Shown: one piece after another, positions 24,922-35,526 of the stretch
Layout: every line of letters begins with the position of its first letter
How positions within the stretch are numbered: position 1 is the stretch's first letter
Source: Leptolinea sp. HRD-7
Lineage (GTDB): Bacteria > Chloroflexota > Anaerolineae > Anaerolineales > Anaerolineaceae
Assembly: GCA_024363285.1 (NCBI GenBank)
Contig: AP024710.1
Span: forward strand, 682,001-746,000
Length of the DNA: 64,000 nucleotides
Direction of reading: 5' to 3'
The notes under the pieces: generated by a model
Databases searched by the model: none
Told to the model about the DNA's origin: nothing
What the model saw: the letters and a program-made list of their open reading frames with translations, nothing else
Program-made: the position numbers and the translations under genes

Positions 24922-26178
24922 ATGAAAGAAAAGAAAGAAATAAAGAAAGTGGTACTGGCTTATTCGGGTGGATTGGATACTTCGGTGATCGTCCCCTGGT
25001 TGAAAGAGAATTACAACGCTGAAGTTATCTGCTACTGCGCTGATGTTGGCCAGGCGGAAGAACTGGATAACCTCGAACCGCGCGCCAAAGAGCAGGGCGC
25101 CGCGAAACTGATCAAACTGGACCTGCGTGAAGAATTCTGCAAAGACTACCTGTGGCCAATGCTGAAATCCGGCGCGGTTTATGAACGCAAATATCTGCTT
25201 GGAACATCGATCGCCCGCCCGCTTATCGCCAAGAAGCAGGTAGAGATCGCCTGGGCTGAAGGCGCCGACGCCGTAGCCCACGGCTGCACCGGTAAAGGCA
25301 ATGACCAGGTTCGTTTTGAACTGGCTTTCACCGCGCTGGATCCCCGCCTTAAAGTTATTGCCCCGTGGCGCGAGTGGAACATCCAGTCACGTGAAGACGC
25401 CCTGGCTTACCTGGCGGAACGCAACCTTTCCGCGCCGTCAAAGAATCCCTCCTTCTACAGCCGTGACCGCAATTTGTGGCACATTTCGCATGAAGGCGGC
25501 AACCTGGAAGATGCTAACAGCGAACCCTTGGAAGATATGTTCGTGCTCTCCCATTCACCATTCGATGCTCCCAACGAGCCGGAAACAGTGGAGATCACCT
25601 TCGAACAGGGTGAACCGGTAGCCCTGAATGGCGTGCCCACCGCGCCGGTCAAACTGGTTGAAACGTTGAACGAACTGGGCGGCAAACACGGTATAGGACG
25701 TATTGACCTGGTGGAAAACCGCCTCGTAGGTATGAAATCTCGGGGTGTTTATGAAACGCCCGGCGGCACCATCCTCAGTTTCGCCCACAAGGAACTGGAA
25801 TCTATCACCCTTGACCGCGAAACCATGCACTACAAAGATGTACTATCTCATAAATATGCCGAACTCGTGTACTTTGGACTGTGGTTTACCCCGTTGCGCG
25901 AATCGATGGACGCGTTCTTCCAGGTTACGCAAAAGGTCGTCACCGGTTCGATCAAAGTAAAATTGTACAAGGGCAATATGATCGTCGCCGGACGCCAGAG
26001 CCCCTACAGCCTGTATCGTGAAGAATTCGCCACTTTCGGCCATTCCGAAGTGTATGACCACACCGATGCCGCCGGTTTCATACGCCTCTTCGGCCTTCCT
26101 TCCAAGGTACAGGCTATGATGAAAGGTCTCGGCGAGGGTATTCCGCCGGTACCCGCTGACAAAATTATCCGTGACTAA
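24922..26178 (+). CDS. argG: Argininosuccinate synthase
   Basis: ArgG joins citrulline and aspartate with ATP to give argininosuccinate. The 418-residue protein has the N-type ATP motif [10 protein letters not shown] near residue 13, the [11 protein letters not shown] motif, [13 protein letters not shown] and the SREDALAY stretch. CGGAGGAATC precedes the ATG. It is followed after 12 bases by argH and preceded by a leader with a terminator, so expression is probably tuned to arginine supply. Confidence 0.97.
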   Translation: MKEKKEIKKVVLAYSGGLDTSVIVPWLKENYNAEVICYCADVGQAEELDNLEPRAKEQGAAKLIKLDLREEFCKDYLWPMLKSGAVYERKYLLGTSIARPLIAKKQVEIAWAEGADAVAHGCTGKGNDQVRFELAFTALDPRLKVIAPWREWNIQSREDALAYLAERNLSAPSKNPSFYSRDRNLWHISHEGGNLEDANSEPLEDMFVLSHSPFDAPNEPETVEITFEQGEPVALNGVPTAPVKLVETLNELGGKHGIGRIDLVENRLVGMKSRGVYETPGGTILSFAHKELESITLDRETMHYKDVLSHKYAELVYFGLWFTPLRESMDAFFQVTQKVVTGSIKVKLYKGNMIVAGRQSPYSLYREEFATFGHSEVYDHTDAAGFIRLFGLPSKVQAMMKGLGEGIPPVPADKIIRD

Positions 26179-26190
26179 GGAGCAAAACCT

Positions 26191-27558
26191 ATGACGCTTT
26201 GGTCGGGCCGTTTCCGCGCCGGGCTTGATTCCCTGGCATCCGTGTTAAATAATTCACTGCCGGTGGATAAGCGTCTCTTTGCTGAAGATATCCGCGGCAG
26301 CCAGGCCTGGGCTCGGGCACTGGCTGCCGCGGGAGTGATCACTCCCGCCGAAATGGATATTCTGGTCAAGGGACTGGAATCAGTTTTAGAAGAGATGAAA
26401 ACCGAAACCTTCCAGTTCCTGGAAGCGGATGAAGATATCCACACGGCAGTCGAGCGCCGGCTTACAGAGTTAGTTGGACCTACTGGCGGTAAGCTTCACA
26501 CCGGCCGCAGCCGCAATGACCAGGTTGCCACAGATTTTCGTCTGTGGATGCTGGAAGAAACCAAACACCTGGATGCTGCAGTAAAAAGTTTACAGCAGGC
26601 TTTGGTCAAACGCGCGGAAAAGGATATGGATGTTATCCTGCCGGGTTACACGCACTTCCAGCAGGCACAACCCATCCTGCTAAGCCACTGGTGGCTCAGT
26701 CATTTCTGGGCGCTGCAGCGCGACCGCGAACGCTTGAACCAGCTGGCGCAGCGGGCGTCCGTTTTGCCGTTGGGCAGCGCGGCTCTTGCGGGAACAACCT
26801 TTCCCATTGACCGTTTCATTTTGGCCAATGACCTGGGTTTTTCGATACCGTCACAGAATTCACTGGATGCCATCTCTGACCGAGATTTTGCCGCCGAATT
26901 CCTGTTCTGGAGCGCGATGACCGGTGTGCACCTCAGCCGTTTGGCTGAGGCCTTGATCCTGTATTCCACCATAGAGTACGGGTTTGTCACTATGGCCGAC
27001 GAGTTTTCCACCGGGTCAAGCCTGATGCCCCAGAAGAAAAATCCCGATATGTTGGAATTAACCCGCGGCAAGGCAGGCACCTTTGTTGGTCTTCTGACTA
27101 ACCTTTTGACCACGCTAAAGGGTTTGCCCTCCGCGTATGACAAGGACTTACAGGAAGACAAGACGGCCGTGTTTGAAGCGGCTGACACCATGTCAGTGCT
27201 TCTTCCGGTAGTAGAGGGAGTTATCTCCACATTAACGGTCAACACGGAACGCTGCCGCAAAGCCATACATCCGGCTGTGTTGGCCACCGATCTGGCTGAT
27301 TACCTGGTGATAAAAGGTGTGCCTTTCCGCAGCGCGCACGAAGCTGTAGGCAAAGCAGTTCGGATGGCGGAAGAGAAGGGCGAAAGCCTGTATACATTGA
27401 CACTGGCAGACTACCAGTCCATCCATCCATCGTTTGGTGAAGATCTGTTTGGCGCGCTCAGCCTTGAGGCGTCTGTCAACCGGCGGAATGTGTACGGTGG
27501 AACCGCCCGCGACGCCGTGGTTGAACAGTTGAACATCGCGATTAAAATGCTGGAATAA
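26191..27558 (+). CDS. argH: Argininosuccinate lyase
   Basis: ArgH splits argininosuccinate into arginine and fumarate. The 455-residue protein has the fumarase-superfamily signature TGSSLMPQKKNPD near residue 277, the conserved HTGRSRNDQVATD and PGYTHFQQAQPI. An ATG 12 bases after argG has AAGGAGC upstream. The two genes form the last two steps of arginine synthesis; earlier arg genes are not in the window. Confidence 0.97.
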   Translation: MTLWSGRFRAGLDSLASVLNNSLPVDKRLFAEDIRGSQAWARALAAAGVITPAEMDILVKGLESVLEEMKTETFQFLEADEDIHTAVERRLTELVGPTGGKLHTGRSRNDQVATDFRLWMLEETKHLDAAVKSLQQALVKRAEKDMDVILPGYTHFQQAQPILLSHWWLSHFWALQRDRERLNQLAQRASVLPLGSAALAGTTFPIDRFILANDLGFSIPSQNSLDAISDRDFAAEFLFWSAMTGVHLSRLAEALILYSTIEYGFVTMADEFSTGSSLMPQKKNPDMLELTRGKAGTFVGLLTNLLTTLKGLPSAYDKDLQEDKTAVFEAADTMSVLLPVVEGVISTLTVNTERCRKAIHPAVLATDLADYLVIKGVPFRSAHEAVGKAVRMAEEKGESLYTLTLADYQSIHPSFGEDLFGALSLEASVNRRNVYGGTARDAVVEQLNIAIKMLE

Positions 27559-27610
27559 TTTTTTCAAGAAAGAATAAGTGACGGTCTGGTCAGTCCGTCA
27601 ATAAACCAAA

Positions 27611-27638
27611 CCTCTCCCCACCGGGGAGAGGCTTTTTT
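27611..27638 (+). terminator. Terminator after argH
   Basis: CCTCTCCCC pairs with GGGGAGAGG around a 3-nt loop, followed by CTTTTTT. It also lies just past the stop of the convergent yjdF gene. Confidence 0.93.
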
Positions 27639-28047
27639 AATGACCCCGGTGTTTTTCCGCCCGTTTGGCCTGTTTGAGGCGAAATTTACGATCCTCTTCC
27701 GCATCACGCATTTCCCGGTTATCGGCTTCGCGTTCTCGGGCTAAAAGTTCGTATTCCTGCTTAAGCGCCTGTTGAGCGCGGGTAGCCCCGGCAGGAACCG
27801 CCATTTGCTTTTTTATCTCACGCATCCGGCGTTTGAAATTTACTTCTCTCGATTCGGTTTTAGTCATCCTGACAGGTTGTGAAAACCTCAATGATGAGAA
27901 AACCGTCAACGCGAATTCCAGCAATTCTGGTTCTGTCGGCTCGGCCCCAAAGACAAAGCGCGCTGCCTGATAAGTATCCGCTTCTATTCTTTCAAAAATC
28001 CCCACCCAGAAGGGGGATTCAAAAATTACAGTCAGTTTACCTTCCAT
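27637..28047 (-). CDS. yjdF: YjdF family protein (DUF2992)
   Basis: The 136-residue protein has the family N-terminus (KLTVIFESPFWVGIFER) and the tract RFSQPVRMTKTESREVNFKR, with a long charged helical C-terminus. In Bacillus the gene is controlled by the yjdF riboswitch that senses azaaromatic compounds. The function is not established; a role in resisting such compounds has been proposed. Its GAGG ribosome-binding site lies within the riboswitch-like leader described next. The gene is convergent with argH. Confidence 0.87.
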   Translation of the reverse strand: MEGKLTVIFESPFWVGIFERIEADTYQAARFVFGAEPTEPELLEFALTVFSSLRFSQPVRMTKTESREVNFKRRMREIKKQMAVPAGATRAQQALKQEYELLAREREADNREMRDAEEDRKFRLKQAKRAEKHRGH

Positions 28048-28049
28048 TT

Positions 28050-28140
28050 TTCCTCAATACCAACAGACCGCCTCAAGGCGGGCGAATGGCACACGGCGGT
28101 ATTTCCGCGATATACATTGGGGAGAAAATGAAAGTTTACT
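28050..28140 (-). ncRNA. Probable yjdF riboswitch
   Basis: On the minus strand the leader reads ACTTTCATTTTCTCCCCAAT, then GCGGAAATACCGC, GCCATTCGCCCGCC, TTGA, GGCGG, and ATTGAGG before the ATG. CCCCAAT can pair with ATTGAGG and so hide the yjdF ribosome-binding site, with two GC-rich hairpins inside. This arrangement matches my recollection of the yjdF motif, though I could not align it to a covariance model. A TATACT -10 box lies at 28149-28154. Confidence 0.7.
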
Positions 28141-28154
28141 TGGTGTTCAGTATA

Positions 28155-28443
28155 CCAGAACCTGATGCTGTTGTGGTTTTTTTTCTGGCCGTTATTTAAC
28201 CGGGTTTTATCTGTTATTTATCTGCTATTAATTTCAAATGCATCAGCAACAAATTAACATAATAGCAGCCCCTCCAGTTTTTTGGGGGATTTCCAACATC
28301 AACGCATTCAACTTCATCACTGCACCAGGAGGACGGGGATCATCAAGAATATGCACTATTGCCTGCAAACCATGTTGTTCTATTGCTGTTGAACCAACGA
28401 ACATTTGGTACATCGAAATAATTCTTTAGATGAAAGGTTGACA
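28155..28443. other. Intergenic leader of the first chemoreceptor gene
   Basis: No gene is seen. A CCCCTCC/GGGGG hairpin with a T-rich loop lies near 28265-28287. No clear promoter stands out for the chemoreceptor gene. Confidence 0.4.
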
Positions 28444-30483
28444 ATGAAATTTCTTGGCACTATAAAAACCAAACCCCGCCTGATCGGCAGTTTTCTGGTT
28501 GTGGCTTTATTAATTGTTATTGTAGGTGTCATCAGTTTGATGGGAATGCAGAACATTAATAAAGAGATGACCAGTATATATAAAGACCGTACCGTACCCA
28601 TCCAGGAACTGGCGAAAATGGATTCAGCATTAATGTCGTATTGCGGTGACCTGATGAAATTCATGTTGATTCCAGACCAACGCGCGGCCATTAAAAAGAC
28701 GATGGAGTCAGAAAAAGGAATCATACAACAGAATCTATCGATGTTCCGGTCAAGCTCCAATCTCACAAAAGAAGAGCAGGCATTAGTTGTAGCATTCGAA
28801 TCGGATGTGAATGATTTCTATGTGGCGGTCAATGCCATTGAACAGAACATAGCCGAAGGGAACGATGACGAAGCCATTAAAAGCATTTCTGATGGCGGAG
28901 AAGCCGCCGTTTCCCGGATTTCAGCCAGTGAAAATCTTCAAAAACTGATCAGTCTCAACGATCAATTCGCGAAGAACGCCAAACAATCCGGAGATGCCAC
29001 TTATAAAAACTCCCTGTGGTTATTGATCGGATTCCTCGTTATCTGCATCGCGCTTTCAGTAACGCTCGGATTCATTATTGCCAGTGATATTACGCTCCCG
29101 TTATCCATTGCCACAAATTCCGCGCGAAAAGTCTCACTGGGTGACTTGATCCGAGATATGGACGCGAAAAAGCGCGAACTGGTAATCTCTCGCAAAGATG
29201 AGATTGGCGATCTCGGGCGGAATATCATCGCTATGATCAAGTACTTGCAAGAAATCGGAGTGATCACTGAAAGTATCGCACGTAATGATCTAACGGTAGG
29301 CGTCACCCTGCGCTCCGAAAAAGACGAAATCGGACAGTCTTTGACCACCATGCTCGAAAGCCTGCGTCAATCCATCGGTGAGATAACCGACAATGCCAAT
29401 AATCTTTCCGCCGCGGCCGGGCAACTGGCAGAAGCGGCCGACCAGGCAGGGCAGGCAACCAACCAGATCAATCTCACAATTCAACAGGTAGCCAGAGGCA
29501 CATCCGATCAGGCTGACGGTGTGAACAAGACCGCCTCCGCCACAGATCAGATGACCAAAGCAATTGAAGGTGTCGCCAGAGGGGCGCAGGAACAGAGCCG
29601 GGCTATTGAGAGAGCTGCCGAAATCACTTCTCAAATGAACGCGGCCATTCTTCAATTAAGCAGTAACATAAAAACCGTTTCAGACGAGTCAAAGAATTCT
29701 GAAAAAGCTGCTCAGAGTGGTGTGACTACGGTAGAAGAGACTCTTCGGGGGATGCAAAACATCAAAGCCAGAGTGGGTGTTTCAACAGAAAAAGTACAGG
29801 AAATGGGTCAGCGTTCCGGTGAGATCGGCGCGATAGTGGAGACGATCGAAGATATTGCCTCTCAAACCAACCTGTTGGCGTTAAACGCGGCCATTGAAGC
29901 CGCCCGGGCGGGTGAGCATGGTAAAGGTTTTGCGGTAGTGGCCGATGAGGTACGAAAGCTGGCAGAACGCTCTTCACAGGCAACCAAAGAGATTGCTAAC
30001 CTTATCTCCAGTATTCAGCTGACTGTCTCCGACGCGGTAAAAGCAATGGATGAAAGTACCCGGGAAGTGGAAGCGGGTGTAGCCAGCGCCAATAAAGCCG
30101 GAACCGCGTTATCTGATATTCTGGAAGCCGCGCAAACCGTCAACAAGCTTGCCGAACAGGCCGGGGCAGCCGCGGATGAAATGAATAAAGCCTCCAGTGA
30201 ACTGGTGGCTTCGGTTGACTCCGTTTCGGCCGTTGTAGAAGAAAACACCGCTGCCACTGAGCAGATGACGGCCAACGCGTCTGAAGTTTCGCAGGCGATC
30301 GAGAGTATTGCCAGTGTGAGTGAAGAGAACAGCGCGGCTATCGAAGAAGTCTCCGCGAGTACAGAAGAGATGAGCGCCCAGGTAGAAGAGGTGACAGCTT
30401 CCGCGCAGTCACTGGCGGAACTGGCCAAGTCATTGCAGGGAATAGCGAACCGGTTCAAGCTGTCGGATAACCTTGAATCATGA
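28444..30483 (+). CDS. Methyl-accepting chemotaxis protein with 4HB-type sensor
   Basis: The 679-residue chemoreceptor has a membrane helix (about 12-32), an extracytoplasmic four-helix-bundle sensor (about 35-190), a second membrane helix (about 195-217), a HAMP domain and a long coiled-coil signalling domain. The hairpin tip [20 protein letters not shown] that binds CheA/CheW is intact. The ATG at 28444 is chosen over upstream in-frame codons because MKFLGTIK matches the start of the neighbouring paralogue and AAAGG lies 8 bases upstream. Ligand unknown. Confidence 0.92.
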   Translation: MKFLGTIKTKPRLIGSFLVVALLIVIVGVISLMGMQNINKEMTSIYKDRTVPIQELAKMDSALMSYCGDLMKFMLIPDQRAAIKKTMESEKGIIQQNLSMFRSSSNLTKEEQALVVAFESDVNDFYVAVNAIEQNIAEGNDDEAIKSISDGGEAAVSRISASENLQKLISLNDQFAKNAKQSGDATYKNSLWLLIGFLVICIALSVTLGFIIASDITLPLSIATNSARKVSLGDLIRDMDAKKRELVISRKDEIGDLGRNIIAMIKYLQEIGVITESIARNDLTVGVTLRSEKDEIGQSLTTMLESLRQSIGEITDNANNLSAAAGQLAEAADQAGQATNQINLTIQQVARGTSDQADGVNKTASATDQMTKAIEGVARGAQEQSRAIERAAEITSQMNAAILQLSSNIKTVSDESKNSEKAAQSGVTTVEETLRGMQNIKARVGVSTEKVQEMGQRSGEIGAIVETIEDIASQTNLLALNAAIEAARAGEHGKGFAVVADEVRKLAERSSQATKEIANLISSIQLTVSDAVKAMDESTREVEAGVASANKAGTALSDILEAAQTVNKLAEQAGAAADEMNKASSELVASVDSVSAVVEENTAATEQMTANASEVSQAIESIASVSEENSAAIEEVSASTEEMSAQVEEVTASAQSLAELAKSLQGIANRFKLSDNLES

Positions 30484-30527
30484 ATTGTAAAAACAATTAG
30501 CAGATAATTCCAGGTAAAATTTTTCAT

Positions 30528-30562
30528 AACCGGGTAGTTAATAGATGACTACCCGGTTTTTA
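30528..30562 (+). terminator. Terminator after the first chemoreceptor gene
   Basis: AACCGGGTAGT pairs with ACTACCCGGTT around a 9-nt loop, followed by TTTTAATT. The rest of 30563-30799 holds no gene; it is the leader of the next chemoreceptor. Confidence 0.88.
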
Positions 30563-30799
30563 ATTAAGATTCGAATTCGTAATATAGGTAATTTTTATGG
30601 TTTTTTATTGAATTTTTACACAATTCCACTTACTATGATAAATGGTCTGCTTTAGCGCAAAACCTTCGCATTGTATAGAGGGGAGATACAGGCACCCTCT
30701 TGAATTTGATATCACCATTACGAAAACGATCACGGCAGCCAGTTGGTGAATTCAACCGGATATACCGGCAGTTAAATATCAGAAAAAGGGAGAGAAAAA

Positions 30800-33241
30800 A
30801 TGAAATTTCTGGATAATATCAAGACCGGTGCCAAATTAATTGGCGGCTTTATGATCGTTGTGGTGATCATTATTGCCGTCTCTATCCTCAATTACTTCAA
30901 TATGAAGGATCTTAACAGGGGCACAACCACCCTGTACAATGATGGATTAAAGCCCATCATCAATATTGAAAATGCGGAATCCTCTCTGCTATCCATGCGG
31001 GGCGACGCGTTTAAATATCTGGCTATTTCATCGCAAAGACAGGATATATTAAAAACAATTGAATCTGAAAAGACTACCATAGCAAATTATCTTGGCGAGT
31101 ATCGAAAAGCCAACCTGTCATCAGATCAAGAAAGAGCTTTGGGAGAACTGGAAGATGCTATCACAAATTATTACAAAACATTAGACACGTTCATTTCTTT
31201 CGTTGACAAGGGTGAGAACGAAACAGCCATTAAAAGCGCGTCTGATGGTGGGGACCTGTCAAACGCACGCAAGGCCGTCGGAACTGCCACAAAAAAAGTC
31301 ATTGATCTGACGGTAAATAAAGCAGATGGGGAAAAGAATAGCAGCGATTCTACTTTTGCCACAGCCCAATTCTGGTTGATCGGGATAGCCCTGCTCAGCA
31401 TAATTTTGGCCATTATTATGGGTGTTACCATCACCCGCAATATCGCTATTCCGCTGGCACAGACTACCGGCGCGTTGATGAAAATTTCTGAGGGTGATCT
31501 CTTACGAGATTCCGACACCACGGCAATGGTAGATATTCCCGGTTCTAAAGATGGTTCGCTAATAAAGAAAATCGAATCCAAAGCCCGAGAAAAAATGTTA
31601 AACCGGAAGGATGAGATTGGCGATATCTCTAAATCATTGTAAAAATTGATCCAATATTTGCAGAACATGGGTGACGTAGCCCATACAATCGCCAACAATG
31701 ACCTCTCGGTGACTATTCAACCAAAATCAGAGAAAGATGAACTTGGAAACGCTTTCCTGACCATGGTGAACGGATTACGTCAGACAGTATCCGAAATCAC
31801 CGAAAACGCGGCTAATTTAACAGCGGCATCGGACCAACTGGCAGATGCCGCCAAACAGGCCGGCCAGGCGACAAACCAGATCAGTATTACCATCCAGCAG
31901 GTGGCTAAAGGAACGTCAGATCAAGCAAACGCGGTAAATAAAACCGCGTCTGCTACAGAACAAATGTCAAAAGCTATTGAAGGTGTAGCTAAAGGCGCGC
32001 AAGAACAGAGCCAGGCTATCTCTAAAGCCGCTGAAATCACAACCATTATGAACAATGCCATTCAACAGGTGAATGATAGCGTGTCGTCTGTCACACGTGA
32101 TTCCACTGCCGCGGCTGAGGCAGCCAAAAGCGGTGCTGTCACAGTGAATGACACCCTAACCGGCATGGAAAGTATCAGAACAAAGGTGGGTGCTTCAGCT
32201 AAAAAAGTGCAGGAAATGGGTCAACGCTCCAGCGAAATCGGAGCTATTGTTGAAACCATTGAAGATATTGCCTCTCAAACCAACCTTCTGGCGTTGAATG
32301 CCGCCATTGAAGCAGCCCGCGCCGGAGAGCATGGCAAGGGATTCGCGGTTGTGGCAGATGAGGTACGTAAACTGGCCGAACGTTCTTCGCAGGCAACCAA
32401 AGAGATCGGTGCATTGATCGCCGGAATACAGACTACTGTTTCAGAAGCTGTCAGGGCAATGGACGAGGGTTCTCAGGAAGTAGCAATGGGTGTTTCGCGA
32501 GCCAACGAATCCGGAAAAGCGCTGGCAGAAATATTAAAAGCCGCTCAGGCTGTCAATGATCAGGCAGCATTGGCAAGTCAGGCTGTGGAAAAAATGAGCG
32601 AATCATCCAGAGAGCTGGTTTCTTCGGTTGATTCGGTTTCTGCCATTGTGGAAGAAAACACCGCCGCCACAGAAGAGATGTCTGCCAATTCAACAGAAGT
32701 GACCCAGGCAATTGAGAGTATTGCCAGTGTGAGTGAGGAAAACAGCGCCGCCATTGAGGAAGTTTCTGCATCTACGGAAGAGATGACTGCCCAGGTAGAG
32801 GAAGTTACAGCCTCCGCTCAATCCCTGGCAATGATGGCACAGGTGCTGCAAGAGATCGTTAAACGCTTCCGGCTGACACATTTAACCCGTGAAGAGACGT
32901 TGGACGAAATTGAGATATTTAAGACCGCGCATTTGAACTGGCTAAAGAAAGCCGAAGCGATGCAAGAAGGGGGCGAAAAACTTGACGCCGCTCAGTTGCC
33001 TTCAGAAAAACAATGTTCTCTTGGTCGTTGGTATTACGGCGTAGGGAAAAACGAATACGGCAACTTGAAAGAATTTCAGAATGTGGAAGAGTATCACATC
33101 AAGTGCCACGCACTATTAAAAGAGTTCGTCAAGAGCTATTATGAAGGTGGAGCAACACAATCACTACCCGTGTTACAAAAGTTGAAAGAATCATCCAGGA
33201 ATGTAATCAATGTATTGGATGAATTGAAAAAAGCGGTTTAG
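30800..33241 (+). pseudogene. Chemoreceptor with C-terminal CZB domain, split by an in-frame TAA
   Basis: A chemoreceptor closely related to its upstream neighbour is interrupted by TAA at 31640-31642 within the HAMP region. The reading frame is otherwise continuous: residues 1-280 (30800-31642) hold both membrane helices and the 4HB sensor; 31646-33241 encodes the signalling coiled coil with an intact [20 protein letters not shown] tip. The C-terminus is a chemoreceptor zinc-binding (CZB) domain with [16 protein letters not shown] and YHIKCH ligands. GGGAGAG precedes the start. The stop could be a recent nonsense mutation, a sequencing error, or a read-through site; the downstream half could only restart at a TTG. 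No decay is visible on either side. Confidence 0.85.
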
Positions 33242-33337
33242 CCGGTTTCGCTCAATCGCCTGATTATAGTGCCAGCCAAAAATCATCTTATTGGCAACCG
33301 TCAGGAAAACCGATAGTATTAGATATAGGAGAAAAGT

Positions 33338-33790
33338 ATGGAAAGACAATTAGTCATATTTGAACTGGCCAATGAATCCTACGGGATTGAGATATCTCAC
33401 GTTGAAAGCATTATAAAAATTCAAGAAATTACACGCGTCCCCAAATGCCCCGATTTTGTTGAAGGAATCACAAATCTGCGCGGAACTGTACTGCCGGTAA
33501 TTGATCTGGCAAAACGCTTTGGTATTGCCGAGCAAAAACGTAACAATGATACCCGTATCATCGTGGTCAGCCTGGATAACACAAAGGTTGGTATGATCGT
33601 CACGGCAGTTTCAGAGGTGCTCACCATTGACGATTCGGTCATAGAACCCGCGCCCGCCATTGTGACCACCATCAATTCCAGTTTCATTGCCGGTATTGCC
33701 CGCATTGAATCGAAACTCATCATTCTGTTGAATCTGGACCAGATCTTGAGCAAAGAGGAAAAAGTTCAAACGGCCAAATTGGCCGGATGA
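33338..33790 (+). CDS. cheW: Chemotaxis coupling protein CheW
   Basis: This 150-residue cytoplasmic protein couples chemoreceptors to CheA. It has the family features FELANESYGIEI, ITRVPKCPDFVEGITNLRG.VLPVIDL and the closing LLNLDQIL. The ATG follows ATAGGAG. It lies 96 bases after the CZB chemoreceptor and is probably cotranscribed; no cheA is present in the window. Confidence 0.94.
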   Translation: MERQLVIFELANESYGIEISHVESIIKIQEITRVPKCPDFVEGITNLRGTVLPVIDLAKRFGIAEQKRNNDTRIIVVSLDNTKVGMIVTAVSEVLTIDDSVIEPAPAIVTTINSSFIAGIARIESKLIILLNLDQILSKEEKVQTAKLAG

Positions 33791-33842
33791 GCCGTATAAA
33801 TTGACTACATCAGTTTACTGTTTTTACCGGTAGCTCTATAAG

Positions 33843-33885
33843 AAGAATGGCACAGGCCGCATTCCCTCAGGCCTGTGCCGTTCTT
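33843..33885. terminator. Bidirectional terminator between cheW and the amidohydrolase
   Basis: AAGAATGGCACAGGCC pairs with GGCCTGTGCCGTTCTT across an 11-nt loop. It sits between two convergent genes. Confidence 0.82.
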
Positions 33886-33900
33886 GATTCTTGACGAGAC

Positions 33901-35502
33901 TTATAATTCGCTACTTCGCCAGACAAATCTGCCGTCGACCACCGTGCCCAGGACTTTTGTTTTTAATATATCCATGGGATCGATGGTGAAGATGTCTTTA
34001 TCCAGAATGGTCAGGTCAGCCAGGAAACCTTCAGCGATGGTTCCCAGACGGTCTTCCATGCCGCAGGCATACGCCGGACCCTGTGTGTAACCTTTAACCG
34101 CTTCTTCCACCGTCAGTCGTTCTGCCGGCAGCCAGCCTTCAGGCCCCGGGGTGCCATCGGCTCGGCGCCGGGTTACAGCCGCGTGGATTCCTACCAGCGG
34201 GTCGGCTGTCTCCACCGGACAGTCAGACCCCAGCGCCAGAACAGCGCCGTGCTTTAGTTGTGACTTTAACGCGTACGCGCCAGAAAGCCGTGAACCCCAG
34301 TGCTTTTCCGCGATTTCCATATCAGATGTAGCATGTATCGGCTGCATGGAGGCAATCACACCCAATTCGCCCAACCGGCCGATATCTTCCGGAGAAAGCA
34401 ACTGCACGTGCTCGATACGGTTACGCAAGCCGGTATCCGGTAACTGCTTTTTCGCTTCGGCATAGATATCAAGAATTTCACGGTTCGCGCGGTCACCGAT
34501 GGCATGGATGGCCACAGCCAGTCCATTGGCATTGGCTTTCAATACACTTTCGCAAAGAACCTCAATATCCGTTGTGGCGATACCTGTATCTTGCGGGGCT
34601 GAATCATAACCGGCCAGCATCCAGGCTGTTCGCGGGCCAAGAGCGCCATCGGCAAACATTTTGACCGGTCCCAGGTGCAGCATGTCATCACCAAAACCGG
34701 TGTACAGGCCCGCAGATATGACCTGGTCTAGGTAGGCAAGTGGAATCCCTTTATTGACACGTAAGGTCAGTTTTCCGGCTTTGTGGAGCTTTTGGAAGGC
34801 TTTGAATACACTCGGCTGGTCGAGATCATGCACACCGGTAAGGCCCATCTTGTTGGCTGTTTCCAGCGCGTATTCAATGGCTTCGGCAAGTTCTTCCGTG
34901 GTAGGTGCAGGGATGTTGCGGTCAACCAGCCACATGGCTTCTTCCAGGATAACGCCGGTAGCCTTGCCGGAAGAATCTCGTAATATCTGCCCGCCGTGCG
35001 GATCAGGAGTCTGGTCTGTGATACCCACAGCTTTCAATGCCGCGCTGTTTACCCAGATAGCATGGCCGCTCTTTGCCTGCAACGAGACAGGATGCCGCGG
35101 AGCCACCTTATCGAGCATGTCCGCCGTGGGGAATTTGCCGCCCCACACATTATGATTCCAGCCAAAGCCAGTGATCCACTTTCCTTCGGGTGTGGTCTTT
35201 GCCCGTTTTTCCACTTCGGCCACCACATCGTCAGCGGTGGGTAATTCAGCGTTGATGTTTTGCAGCATCATCGCGTAGTATTCAAAATGCAGGTGGGCAT
35301 CTGTCAGGCCGGGGACAACGGTTGCGCCTTTCAGGTCAACTGCCTCATACGATTCTGTACTGAAAATGGCTTTTGCTCCGGCTTCATTACCTGCATAGAT
35401 AAACTTGCCGCCGCGTACTGCAACCGCGGAAGCCAGAGGATTCGCGTCATTCAGGGTATGAAAAATACCATTAAATAAAACCAGGTTACGCTTTTCTATC
35501 AT
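33901..35502 (-). CDS. YtcJ-like metal-dependent amidohydrolase
   Basis: The 533-residue protein is an amidohydrolase of the YtcJ/AepA type (amidohydrolase_3). The metal-binding HLHF motif lies near residue 71 (TDAHLHFEYY), with IHAIGDRANREILD and GSDCPVE providing later ligands. The substrate cannot be deduced; relatives hydrolyse N-acyl or cyclic amides. It starts 24 bases after livF, with GAGGAT before its ATG, so it is probably the last gene of the liv operon. Confidence 0.88.
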   Translation of the reverse strand: MIEKRNLVLFNGIFHTLNDANPLASAVAVRGGKFIYAGNEAGAKAIFSTESYEAVDLKGATVVPGLTDAHLHFEYYAMMLQNINAELPTADDVVAEVEKRAKTTPEGKWITGFGWNHNVWGGKFPTADMLDKVAPRHPVSLQAKSGHAIWVNSAALKAVGITDQTPDPHGGQILRDSSGKATGVILEEAMWLVDRNIPAPTTEELAEAIEYALETANKMGLTGVHDLDQPSVFKAFQKLHKAGKLTLRVNKGIPLAYLDQVISAGLYTGFGDDMLHLGPVKMFADGALGPRTAWMLAGYDSAPQDTGIATTDIEVLCESVLKANANGLAVAIHAIGDRANREILDIYAEAKKQLPDTGLRNRIEHVQLLSPEDIGRLGELGVIASMQPIHATSDMEIAEKHWGSRLSGAYALKSQLKHGAVLALGSDCPVETADPLVGIHAAVTRRRADGTPGPEGWLPAERLTVEEAVKGYTQGPAYACGMEDRLGTIAEGFLADLTILDKDIFTIDPMDILKTKVLGTVVDGRFVWRSSEL

Positions 35503-35526
35503 GTTTATCCTCGATATCGCTTGTTT

